From contig NC_060064.1 of the NCBI RefSeq assembly GCF_020283565.1, forward strand, positions 4,672,001-4,736,000: a stretch of 64,000 nt of DNA. Reading direction: 5' to 3'. The notes below the pieces were generated by a model. That model was not told the DNA's origin. It did not search any database and worked only from the letters and a program-made list of their open reading frames with translations. The number at the start of each line of letters is the position of its first letter. The stretch's first letter is position 1. Source of the stretch: Trifolium pratense (taxonomy: Eukaryota; Streptophyta; Magnoliopsida; Fabales; Fabaceae). The position numbers were made by a program, and so were the translations under genes. This document shows, one piece after another, positions 12,248 to 22,876 of this stretch.

Positions 12248-13335
12248 TTTCAATTCTCAATCGTTTGTCAATCAAATTGGGTGATTTTGAACAGTTAGAT
12301 TGATAAAATTCAAAATTTGTTGTAAATGTCGGTAGTTTTAGTCAAACTTCACGACCCTTTCATAGAAACTAGGTTTCCGTTGACACTCGTATTACAATTT
12401 GTCTATGCATTAGGAGTCCGATCGTAAAATTCTGATTCTCAATCGTTTGTCAGTACAATTAGGTGATATTGAACGATCGGATTGATAAAATTTGAAATCT
12501 GCAATCAATGTCGATAGTTTTAGTCAAACACTCAAACTTCACGGCTCTTGCATAAAAACTAGGTTTCCGTCGACACTCATATTACAATCTATCTATGCAT
12601 TCGGAGTCCGGTCATAAAAATTCCAATTCTCAATCGTTTTTCAGTCCAATTATGTGATATTGAACGGTCGAATTGATAAAATTTGAAATTCGCAGTTAAT
12701 ATCGGTAGTTTTAGTCAAATTCACGGCCCTTTCACATAAACTAAATTTTTATCGAAAATCTTATTACAATATGTCTATGCATTCGGAGTCCGATCGTAAA
12801 AATTTTATTTCTCAATAGTTTGTCAGTCCAATTAGGTGATTTTGAACGGTCAGATTGATAAAATTCAAAATATGCAGTAAATTTGGGTAGTTTTAGTCAA
12901 ACTTGACGACTCTTTCATAAAAACTAGGTTTCCGTTGACACTCGTATTACAATCTGTCTATGCATTGGGAGTCCGATCGTAAAAATTCTGAATCTCAATA
13001 ATTAGTCAATACAATTATGTGATATTGAACGGTCGGATTGATAAAATTTGAAAAGCGTTGTTAATGTCGGTAGTTTTGGTCAAACTTCACGGTCCTTTCA
13101 TTAAAACTAGGTTTCCGTCGACACTCTTATTACAATCTATTTATGCATTCAGATTGATAAAATAATTTGTCAGTCCAATTAGGTAACATTAAACGGTCGG
13201 ATTGATAAAATCGTTTGTGAGTCCAATTAGGTAACATTAAACGGTCGGATTGATAAAATTCAAAATTTGCAGTATATGTTAGTAGATTTTATTCAAACTT
13301 CACAGTCTTTTCATAGAAAATAGGTTTTCGATGAC
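12248..13335. repeat. Tandem array, ~183-bp unit, about six copies
   Basis: The motif TCTCAATCGTTTGTCAGT followed by GAACGGTCGGATTGATAAAA recurs at about 12255, 12437, 12629, 12805, 12988 and 13162-13210, the last copies being truncated. Each unit also carries ACTAGGTTTCCGT-GACACTC and GTCTATGCATT-GGAGTCCG. Divergence between units is moderate. It lies inside the MULE and encodes nothing obvious. Confidence 0.9.
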
Positions 13336-13486
13336 TTCCTAATTAATTAAATTTATATAAATAATATTGACATTTAATTCAGAATAATTAAATTGCATAA
13401 ACAATAAGCAATTAATTTTAATGCATACATTACATGATTAAAATTGAAAAATATTATATATTAATTCTAACTGCACATAGAAATAT

Positions 13487-13504
13487 ATATATATATATAT
13501 ATAT
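13487..13504. repeat. (AT)n microsatellite
   Basis: A run of alternating AT of about 20 bases is visible directly in the MULE interior. Confidence 0.85.
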
Positions 13505-13639
13505 AGAGGATGTATATTATGAGAATGGTAAAGTTATATGAGAATATGAGAATAATTTATGACCATTAGATTTTAATGAAGAAGTAGGATGAATAATATA
13601 TATATATATACAGAGTGGATACACTTATTAAATACTACT

Positions 13640-13850
13640 CATAGCCAAGTGGTTAACTCATTATCCTAATTTCTGCATGTTGTTTGTTCGAATCTTGTAT
13701 ATGCCAAAATCCTGAGTTTTTGTTTTAATTTTCATATGTGGCTGTTTTTAAAAAAATTAATTCACAAAACGTGTGTAATGGGAATCGATCCCAAAACCTT
13801 GGGACTAACAGTTAAGCACAAGAACCATTGTGGCACACAAACAAGTCATG
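13640..13850. repeat. Two opposed tRNA-like modules in the right MULE TIR
   Basis: The plus strand has ATAGCCAAGTGGTTAACTC and then TTGTTCGAATCTT (about 13640-13697). The minus strand has TTCTTGTGCTTAACTGTTAG and then GGGATCGATTCCC (about 13830-13785). The order mirrors that in the left TIR, so they belong to the inverted repeat rather than being separate SINE insertions. Confidence 0.45.
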
Positions 13851-15281
13851 TTGGTTCCTGCATTACTTGATATTTATAAAAGCAGCGTTTATTAAAATAT
13901 ATTAAATTAATCTTCATCTTCAACCTTCAGCCGGGTCACTTCAACCCGGTTTCAGACCCGCGAATCCAGCATAAAACCCGACGGTTTCAAGCCATTTAAA
14001 CGTCAAAAAATAACAATTAATTATCAGAAACATCACAGATCTATTATCAGACGATGATTTCATACCAAAATCTATTATTTTTCATACTATTTAAATGATT
14101 TCATACGAAAATATATTATCGGAAATCACAGATCTATTACCATTTAAATGATTTCATACCAAAACATCACGGATCTATTATCGGACAATTAATTACCCAT
14201 TTAAAGTTTCATCCTTTTGTGATGATGAACTCAGATCTATTATTTTTGTAAAAAAAATTTATGTTCTTTTTTTTTGTTGTTGGTAAATCCATAATTTGTT
14301 TTGTTGTTGATGATGTTGAAGATAAAGAGGAGGATGAAGAAATGTTTTATTTTTACTTTTATTTGTAAACCCAGATTCGCTGGATTATAATGGAAGAAGA
14401 AGAGATGTTATTTTTTTTAATAGGAATGAAAGAAGAAGAAATTTGTTTCTTTGTTTATTATAACAATTATAACTATAAAATTATAAGTTAAAAGACAATA
14501 TAAGTTTGGGATAATTTTGTAAGTTTTAATTTGTTAGGGACTTAATTGTAAGGAGATGTATGGTAAGCCTTCTATACCATATAATCCTATGTGGCAGTTG
14601 ACCAATTCAACTGTTTGATTAATTGGCCACAGTGGCAACTTCTTTCAAGAAGTGAGTTTTTTAACTTCTTCCTAGAATTTTCCAATAAAAAATAATTAAT
14701 CTCATCTCCCTTGACCAAAATAATAAAAAAAGATTCCTCTAGCTAAATCTATATAAAAAAAAAGGACTAAAAGAAACAAAGATTATGTTTATAATCATAT
14801 TGAATTTAACAAAATCATACTAGCACATGCTTTTTATCAAACTATAAAGCATAAATTTTATCAAAATTTCACTAACATACTAGTAATGAATCTTCTATCA
14901 AATCCACCACTAATTAATCTAGATACTACACTAAAACTAAAATTCAAGTATGTCCAAAACTTGATAAAAATGTGCCCAAAATATGAAATGTACAAATGCT
15001 GATATTATTAAGCTGAACATTTTTATATGAATGTTTGTTGTATGAATATTTTGTGGTAAATACTTGTTTTTGAAGAGAAAAAAAAAAACAGTTGTCATGT
15101 TATGGGTGAGACATGTGGTTTGTTACAAGTCTTAAAAGGGAAAAGAAAGGATAAAATCATCAAGATGAACAAACAAGGGATATTCACAAAAAGGAAATTA
15201 AAAAGCAAAAAGAAAAATTAAAAGGAAATTAAAAAGCAAAAAAAATTAAAAAAAAAAGTTAAATAAAAAGAAAAAACTTAC

Positions 15282-16066
15282 TTCCTCTCATCAACGAAAT
15301 AGTCTTTGAAAAGCTGCAACCTACGATCCTTAACTTCTTTACAGACCTTCAAATAACCTTTCAAAAAAGGTCTCAAAATTGGAATAAAATCACCATAATT
15401 ATACTCAAAACTTTGAGCCAAACGACTCCTTTCACCATTCAAAGCTTTCAATTTCACAAACAAAGGATCTTCTTCACTTTCAAATCTTCTATCAAACATA
15501 ATCCTATACATAATATTATACATCATCAATTGTAATCTTCTTCTAATCACAATTCCACCAACACTAGCATCACTATTTTTCTTAACATCATTAACAACAC
15601 TTTCTGCTTCAGATTCCCAACCAAATCTATATTGTTGTACAACTTTGTTTGTGAAAAATGGTACTGTCATAATTCTCCTCATTTTACGCCAATGTTCACC
15701 GTACACAGTGAAAACCATATCCTGTCCTTTTCCAGTAAAGATGTCGAATACGACGTTCCGTGTTCTGGAACCGAATTCAACACCTTGTGTGTGGAGGACT
15801 TCTTTTGCTAACTCCGGTGATGAGACAACGACAAGATTTCGTTGTCCCATTCGGAGAAGCAGGATTTCGCCAAAGCGTTTGGCTAAATCGGTGAGATTAC
15901 GGTGGTTGAGATCATCGCCAACTTGAAGCCAGTTACCAAAGATTGGGACTGGAATTGGACCTGGTGGAAGTTTGAACCGTTTTCCACGGAGTTTTGAGAT
16001 TGTGATTGCGATTATGGCGGCGATGAAGAGGGATAAAAGAGTCTTTTCAAGGAGGAGTAGATCCAT
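15282..16066 (-). CDS. C4H: Cinnamate 4-hydroxylase (CYP73A, trans-cinnamate 4-monooxygenase), exon 1
   Basis: C4H is the ER-bound P450 that makes p-coumarate from cinnamate, the second step of phenylpropanoid metabolism; it works with NADPH-P450 reductase. This exon encodes 261 residues plus two bases. Visible parts are an N-terminal membrane anchor (about residues 2-22), a proline hinge [13 protein letters not shown] (34-46), the C-helix WRKMRR and the CYP73-specific [20 protein letters not shown] region. The start codon follows a leader rich in CAACAA, and the N-terminus matches the family. The exon ends at donor GTAAGT (15281 downward). The intron to exon 2 is 8.2 kb, whereas C4H introns are usually far shorter. 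Exons 1 and 2 together give about 307 of roughly 505 residues; the haem-binding part is outside the window or lost. Confidence 0.95.
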
Positions 16067-16220
16067 TGTTGTTGTTGTTGCGGTGTTGTTTTGTGGTGTT
16101 GTTTTGAGAGTAATGGAAATGTTGAGGGTGGTTGTTGGGTTTATATAGAGAGAGGTTTTGGTGAGTGTGAAATGTGAAACTGAAAGAACATGTGTTGCTT
16201 TTGGTATGTGTGATGTTCAC
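16067..16220 (-). promoter_or_regulatory. C4H core promoter and 5' leader
   Basis: On the minus strand a TATATAAA box lies at 16147-16140, followed by CCCAACAACCACCC (about 16138-16125), which resembles the AC/MYB elements of phenylpropanoid genes. CACCAAAACC lies just upstream of the TATA box. The start codon is about 75 bases downstream of the TATA box. Only about 70 bp of promoter separate the TATA box from an inserted TIR element at 16221. Confidence 0.7.
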
Positions 16221-17084
16221 GGCCAATGCTAGGGTGGGAGACCATGACATGTCTCTCACCGGTGCACCATATGATATGTGGATTGGATTGAATGTGTACA
16301 TGATATTATGGTGTACTGTCAGTATTATATTATTTATATTTTTTTGAAAAAAAAAAGTTTTAAATTTTTCTGGAAAAAAGTTTTCTATCTTTTTTTCGGG
16401 CACAAAATTTTCGATTTTTTCTTTTGGAAAAAAAGTTCCTGATTTTTGGGGGAAAAAATTTCGATTTCACATAAAAGCAATTCCAGAGTTTTTATGGGAA
16501 AAAAATTTTCCGTTCTTTTTTCGGGAAAAAAGTTTCGGATATTTTTCAAAAAAAAAAAGTTTTTGTTTTTTTATGGAAAAAGTTCAGATTTTTCCCAAAA
16601 AAAGTTTCCGATTTTTTGGGAAAAATAGTTTCGAAATGTTCACCTAAAAATTATTGTCGATACAAAAAAGAGTAAAAAAATAGAAAATATTTGAAACTTT
16701 TTTTCCGAATAAAATATTGGATCTTTTTCAGAAAAAAAATCGGAAACTTTATTTTCGGAAAATATCCGAAACTTTTTTTTTTGAAAAAAGAACGAAAACT
16801 TTTTTGTTCAGCAAAGACTCCGGAATTGTTTTTTTCTAAAATCGAAACTTTTTTCCTTAAAAATTTGGAACTTTTTTTTCGAAAAAAAAAACCGAAATTT
16901 TTTTTCCAAAAAAAAATAGAAAAATTTTATCCGGAAAAATTGAAAACTTTTTTTTTCAAAAAAATTAATAAATAATATAATACTGACAGTACACCATAAT
17001 ATCATGTACACATTCAATCCAATCCACATATCATATGGTGCACCGGTGAGAGACATGTCATGGTCTCCCACCCTAGCATTGGCC
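16221..17084. mobile_element. TIR element with 9-bp TSD in the C4H promoter (MULE-type foldback, 864 bp)
   Basis: The target duplication GATGTTCAC is perfect (16212-16220 and 17085-17093). The terminal inverted repeats are identical over at least 110 bp, starting GGCCAATGCTAGGGTGGGAG. The middle 640 bp is low-complexity: degenerate units like GGAAAAAAGTTTCGAT in the left half and their complement in the right half, so most of the element could fold into one hairpin. TIR identity points to recent insertion. Open frames across the TIRs on both strands are artefacts of the repeat. Confidence 0.9.
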
Positions 17085-17093
17085 GATGTTCAC

Positions 17094-19250
17094 TAGCTAA
17101 ATAATTCCGACAAATAAAAGGCAAAGAAATCTTAATAAGTAATATAAAATGTTATATTATATTTATCTATTTTATTATTTAAATTACTCTCTAAGCATAA
17201 TAGTATTTAGGAGATAAGATATTATAGTTATGAGTGAGTACATAGTGAGATAGTCTTAAGAATAAGATGACATGTTGAATGTTAAATTCTTATAATATCA
17301 TGCAAACTAAAAAAAGAAGAATAGTATTTCTTAATCTTTGTACTTTCGAACAGGTGGAGGGTGTTGAAGCCCTAGATTTAGACCCTCAAAAATAATTTTT
17401 TTGGTAAAGGATTTAGGCCCCAAATTTTTTTTATCACCTTTATACTATAAGAAAAGTTTACAATCTCTATTAAAAAACTTTTTCATCATCTCTTTTAATT
17501 AAATTAAATCATTTTAATTTTAATTATCTTTAATTAAATCATTTTAATTTTAATTATCAATATATCAAATTATCACTATATAACTTCTTACACAAGGGAC
17601 CAACTAACTAAAATGAAAAATTAAATTAAAAGGGACCAACTAATATATAAGATTTATATAACCACAAAATATTCATGACTATTGAAATTCTTTCAATACT
17701 AATAAAAAAAAATGTGTGTCTCTCTTCATTGCATAGTTAATTGGTTCCTAAATGAAAAATTTAATTAAAAGGGACCAATATAACCACAAAATATATTCTT
17801 TCAATACTAAGAAAGAAAAAAAAAAGTGTCTAAGACTATTGGAATTCTCTTCATTTCATAGTTAATTGGTCCCTAAATGACAAATGAAAAATTTAATTAA
17901 AAGGGACCAACTATCGATATCGATTTATACATATCCTTTAGAATTATCAAAAATTGGATGGATTTTCAAAAGAAATTGGATGTGGCACTCTATAAAAAAA
18001 GTTTACAATCTCTATTAAAACCTTTTCATATTTCATATAATAGAGTTACTCTAATAATAAATAATAAACAATAATAATATATTAAAAAAAAACTAACACA
18101 ATTTATTGTTGTTGAATTGAGACAAAAATAAATTGCAAGCAATGAAAGGTGGAACGATGCATCATGTTATTGTTTTATTAATTGCATTGCAATATATTAT
18201 TAAAATATATATTGTATGTTACAATTCCCTATTAATGCAATTGAAAACAAAGAATTCTTGGAGACACTAATATTGAATATGTAAATTTAGCTAATTATCA
18301 AACACAAGCTCTATATAAAGTTAACCCAAAAGCTAATTATCACCACCATATTGAATATGTAAATTTACATTGAAGTATAGCTTCTATGTTTTAACAAAAT
18401 TTTAATTTATCTATCTCATGGCAAAAACTCTATGGTTTCTTTGTCTGACATCTCCATGAGAAAAAGTTATGCATCTTCACCTTCCATATGTTAAAGTTAC
18501 ACATTATAGTCTCTTGAATTGATTTAAAAGCTATCGTGTGCGTATATATAGTTACATCATAAGTATATTGGTTTTTGTCCTTGGTAGGTGATGGTGTCTA
18601 ACCTCTTAGAATATCAGGTATGTCTACATGTGATTGATTAAGAAATTGATATACATATATGTGATAGTTGCCTATTAATATGTTTGTAAATTGGAATTTT
18701 TCTACTACTCTGAGTTTAGAACATCTCTAATAATTTTTTATATTTCTTTTTTTGGTTGGATATTTTTTTAAATATCAACCGATGTTTTGTTCGATGATTA
18801 ATTAAACTTTGAGCTGAATCGATTAATATGAATATGACTATTTTTTCATGTGAAGGAGGAGAACAGGATAAAACATACTTCTATTTTTGCTTACGTTGCA
18901 TCCTTGCTCCTTATAAAGCCTATGAAATGACACCTCATGTAAGGATGTGTATTTAACTCTAATGGGAGTTTGTAAACCATCATTTTTTTTATTGATATAA
19001 TGTTTGTAATTAGACAACTTTTATTTTTCATTTATTATTTTATTAGTCTAATGTTTTAGCTTATTTGTTTCTTATTTTCTTTTTCATTTATTATTTTATA
19101 TAAGGTAGAAGATTTGTATAAAAAATTGTTGATTAATAGGAATATAATTATTTTTTTTCATGTGAATAAGTTGAAGAGGATAAAAGAGACTTCTATTTAT
19201 TGATTTTGAAGTGCCTTAAAATTTATATAGATCGAGGGTATATTGATGTT
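17094..19250. other. Intergenic DNA upstream of C4H, no gene seen
   Basis: This stretch is AT-rich with local duplications: TTAATCATTTTAATTTTAAT twice near 17500, and AAAAGGGACCAA motifs near 17630, 17770 and 17900. Any distal C4H promoter elements displaced by the insertion at 16221 would be here. No coding or RNA gene signature was found. Confidence 0.5.
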
Positions 19251-19251
19251 G

Positions 19252-19531
19252 GAGGCATTCAATTAAAAGAGGACAATCCAAATAATTTAGAAATATAAAT
19301 ATGTGTCTCATTTTTAAATATTATATTGTCTACAATGTGTAGGTGATCTACTTGATCTCGATCAAGAGAAATATAGAAACAAAAACAAAGTAGAAATTAA
19401 AATAAGTTTTTTTTTTTTGTAGTTGACACTCAAGTCATGCGGTTCTTATAATTGTAATACATGCAAGAAGTATATTGATTCAACTTGACTTAGAGGTTGT
19501 CCAAATATATAATCTTCATGCATCTGGTATG
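19252..19531 (+). repeat. Direct repeat copy 1 (~278 bp)
   Basis: From AGGCATTCAATTAAAAGAGG to ATCTTCATGCAT this block is almost identical to 20867-21143. Differences are mainly in the length of a poly-T tract. It has no TG...CA ends, so it is not an obvious LTR. Confidence 0.85.
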
Positions 19532-19889
19532 TAATTTTATTTTACTTTCTGTTCTCAAAATATTATTGTAACTGTATTTTATTTAGGCATTTATCATTTT
19601 CAATTTGGTTTACATAGCAATTGTGTTGGACCAATATCTTTATAGTAATCAAATGAAAGATGTGAATGTCTGTAAGAGTTTGGCCCCCTAATCGTTAGGT
19701 CCGTCCTAATAATAATAATTTCTTCATGGTAGTTCTATCATTCTTTCACAAATTTAGTTCATAAACTATTAAAATTAATTAAATGATTCTTACTTTTTTT
19801 ATTTAACTATTTTGTCTCTAAACTATAAAAATCAACTTAAAGATTTCCAAACTATCATCTCATCAAATTATTTAGTTACTCAATTAAAA

Positions 19890-20160
19890 ATTATGTTAAT
19901 CGGAGCAAGGACTAGGCAGGAACTGATGATCGAGGTTGAGCTTGGATTATCGGATTAGAAGACTATCGTCTTCTTCTTTGTTTTTATGTTAATCTGTTAA
20001 GTTAGAATTTAATTCTCTTCCGCTATATTGTACCAGATTATCACGTTATTCATGTGATATCTTGTAATTCAATTAATTTATTATGTAATTTTAATATACT
20101 CAGATTCAATTATTAATATTTCGACTAAATATTCTAGACAATTTAGTTGGGGTGTTACAA
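19890..20160 (+). repeat. Possible LTR fragment of a Ty3/gypsy element
   Basis: The block ends GTTGGGGTGTTACA, which resembles the 3' end of chromovirus-type LTRs. The start is not defined and no PBS or PPT is attached, so it would be a solo, truncated remnant. Confidence 0.3.
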
Positions 20161-20277
20161 CAATTTTACTTTTTTTTAAACAAAGTAGTAAATTATTATT
20201 ATTTTTTTTTTATAATTCAAAAATGTGTTTTTTATTAGGTTTAGGTTTGTGAAACGTAATAAGCTTATATTATATAT

Positions 20278-20406
20278 ATAAGAAAATATTGACTTTTTAG
20301 ATACATTGTAGAATTAATGTATCTAGACTATAATATTGTCTAGATACATTGATTTTACAATGAATCTAAAAAACAAACTTTTTCTTATATATAGGATCGG
20401 ATGAAG
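20278..20406. repeat. Hairpin MITE remnant
   Basis: The arms TATATATAAGAAAATATTGA and TTTTTCTTATATATA, and the inner TAGATACATTGTAGAAT/ATTTTACAATGAATCTA, pair around a centre near 20340. The right edge GGATCGGATGAAG|TA is a Stowaway-type end. The matching left end is missing. Confidence 0.6.
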
Positions 20407-20866
20407 TATATATAAAATAAGGTTACTGTTTTTATATATGTACTAGGGGTAAACTCGTGCGTTGCACGGGTTCGATTAAATATATAATTAAAATATTTTT
20501 ATAAATGAAAAATAATAATTGTTATAAATATAATAATATCATATAGTTAAATGATAGATATTAAAATAGTATATTTAACTCCTCTTCGATGTATTATTGG
20601 TCAAAAAAGAATAAGAAAATATGAGACATTTTAGCAATTTAAAGTTCGCTTATAGATATGTCGTAAAATAAATTATAACCTTTAACTTCTAAACTTTTGC
20701 ATAGGTCATATACATTCAAATTATTTCTAATGTAGTTGAGACATACATTTTATTTTTTTTTACAAAACATACCAAATCCATGGTTTAAATAGAAGGAAAA
20801 CTTTCGATCAAATGGATGTGCTCCACAATCATCACACTGCAATGACCACATTTATTGCATAAAGCA

Positions 20867-21143
20867 GGCATTCAATTAAAAGAGGACAATCCAAATAATT
20901 TAGAAATATAAATATGTGTCTCATTTTTAAATACTATATTGTCTACAATGTGTAGGTGATCTACTTGATCTCGATCAAGAGAAATATAGAAACAAAAACA
21001 AAGTAGAAATTAAAATAAGTTTTTTTTTTTTTTTTGTAGTTGACACTCAAGTCATGCGGTTCTTATAATTGTAATACATGCAAGCAATTATATTGATTCA
21101 ACTTGACTTAGAGGTTGTCCAAATATATAATCTTCATGCATTT
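20867..21143 (+). repeat. Direct repeat copy 2 (~277 bp)
   Basis: This copy pairs with 19252-19531 and lies about 1.6 kb to its right. The high identity suggests recent segmental duplication, or capture of the same segment by a Helitron-like element: this copy lies just inside a Helitron-like terminus at 20443. Confidence 0.85.
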
Positions 21144-21636
21144 ATCGTATAACACTTGCCTAAATCTGGATGGTTCAATATGAGTATATATGAATTTTAA
21201 TGGACGGTCCTATTTTAATCTACGCATGCCATCTTATTCTTACAACCATAAAATGAATCGATGAAAAGAATTGTGCTAAAAACATGTTAGTTTAGAAATT
21301 GTGCTAAATACTTTTTCCTCCCACTTAGAATTGTACTAAAAACTTTCTAAATTAAATTAAAAAAAGACAAAAATTATTAAATAAAAATTGTTGATGCTCA
21401 TTTGTCAAAATAAATTTTAGAAATTATTAAAACCGTAGATGTTAAAATATATTTACATATATTTAGAAAATATAATCACACATATATTTAAACATATTTA
21501 CACACAACTAAAATTCACCAATAATTCAAAAATTATTAATTTAATTTACATAATAATATAACTTTTTGGATAAATTAAGTACATATTCTAAAAGAATGTT
21601 TACGTTACGGCTGAAAATAAAATAGTGGAATATTTA

Positions 21637-21858
21637 ACCCACTTGGGGTTGGTCGAGTGGTGTTGGCTTGGGCCCTTGGAGTATGCTCCTCTCAAGGTCT
21701 CAGGTTCGATTCCCACTGGTGCCAATTTCGGTGGGCTAAGTCCATACAGAGCAAAAAAAAACTCTGGCTTTAAATGGGGCCCCCGCAAGTGGGCGGTGGG
21801 ATTGGTCCCCTTGGATTAGTCGGTCCTAACGCCGGATACCAAGTTTTCAAAAAAAAAA
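21637..21858 (+). mobile_element. tRNA-derived SINE (222 bp)
   Basis: A 13-bp target duplication AGTGGAATATTTA lies at 21624-21636 and 21859-21871. A pol III A-box-like GGTTGGTCGAGTGGTGTTGG and a B box GGTTCGATTCCC are spaced as in tRNA genes. The element ends in a poly-A run. All are hallmarks of a plant SINE. Confidence 0.92.
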
Positions 21859-22876
21859 AGTGGAATATTTATAAGAATAAGATGACATTTTTTTAAGCAA
21901 ATAAGAAGATGACACATGTTAAATCTTAAATTTATCTATAAGACTTTCTTTACCTTAACCAAATAACTAAACCTAAATTCAAATATATAAAATCTTCGTC
22001 CAAACTTATATATTGACAACAACAAATATTCAAGTTTATATAATATAATAAGAAAATAAATGTTCAAGAAAATATTAAATAAGAGGGACAAAAACTAACA
22101 ATAATTTTGAAGAAACACAAACCTCATCAAGAAAAAGAAAAACAAACCAAAAACAAAAGGACCAAGCAAAAAAAAAAGTGAACCAAACAATAGACTAAAA
22201 AATTGGGACTAATAAAGTTGGAATAAAATTTCACCAAGTGAATATGTAAGAATAAACTCCAAGAAAACGAGAGATGAGTAAGTAGATAAGCTATTTGAAA
22301 CCTTAAATTGCAAAAAACATAGTAAGCAAAATATGCTATTTGATACATAATTTTCAAAAAATGAGAACACGTGGAACAAATAGTCAAAGCCACCATATAT
22401 GAATCATATTCTATAATCAAAACTTTTTTTAACATTTCTCATGAGCAATATTGTCTACAAGTATAATTAGGTATGCCTCCAACTCTTATTGAAAATAATA
22501 AAATAAGGGATACATCAAAAATAAAAAACAAAGTGACATTTGACTATAAAATTGCAACTCATATAAAGAAAACTAAAATTTTATATTATTACACTAATAA
22601 AATAAAAAATGATACATCCTTTCAAACTTATGAAATATTATAAGAGATCTATTACATTAAAATGTAAACAAACTACGATATAAATTAATAAAAAATCTAA
22701 TATTTCTAAACAACTTTTTTTTTACTCATATACTAATATTAAATATAATCATATTTTAAAATAATATCTATTATTTAACTATATGTGATTATAGTTATCC
22801 CAATTATTATTTTTTATTTTTTAAAATATTTTAATTATATATTTTAATCAAACCCGTGCATTAGTAACCCCTTTAG

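Larger units (their letters stand above)
7429..14683. mobile_element. Non-autonomous MULE with long terminal inverted repeats, inside C4H intron 1
   Basis: A 9-bp target duplication AATAAAAAA lies at 7420-7428 and 14684-14692. The ends are inverted copies: left GGGAGCTTCTAGGG and right, on the minus strand, GGAAAATTCTAGGA. Both then run into a matching CTCACTTCTT block. Inverted similarity continues inward for about 0.9 kb in blocks, including GTGACCCGGCTGAAGGTTGA at both ends (near 8050 and 13930). TIRs plus 9-bp duplications are typical of Mutator-like elements. No transposase frame is present. The interior holds MITEs, a hAT element, a foldback and a tandem array, so it is old and has served as an insertion target. 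Confidence 0.8.
20443..22876 (-). mobile_element. Helitron-like element or inverted pair of Helitron ends (tentative)
   Basis: Read on the minus strand, the left edge has the hairpin CCCGTGC-aac-GCACGAG (20470-20454), then TTTACCC, then CTAG followed by T (20446-20442). That is the form of a Helitron 3' end (hairpin, short spacer, CTRR before T). The right edge (22840-22876) has a diverged inverted copy, ACCCGTGCATTAGTAACCCC, with about 150 bp of matching AT-rich subterminal sequence. Helitrons lack TIRs, so this may be two ends of related elements facing each other. No Rep/helicase frame was seen. It contains the second 278-bp repeat and a SINE. Confidence 0.4.

Noticed and set aside
12248..13335. 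CRISPR-like array
   Set aside because: The units are ~183 bp and repeated throughout, without unique spacers, in a plant nuclear context.
7401..14730. TCTCCCTTGACCAAAATAA at both sides of the MULE as its target duplication
   Set aside because: The two copies lie outside the perfect 9-bp AATAAAAAA duplication that abuts the TIRs, so they are an older local tandem repeat.
16047..16403. Minus-strand ORF of 118 codons just upstream of C4H
   Set aside because: It runs through the C4H leader and the terminal repeat of the inserted element; the mate at 16808-17071 is the inverted copy. It is not a gene.
21600..21819. ORFs on both strands around 21700
   Set aside because: They fall on a SINE with clear A/B boxes and target duplication; SINEs are non-coding.
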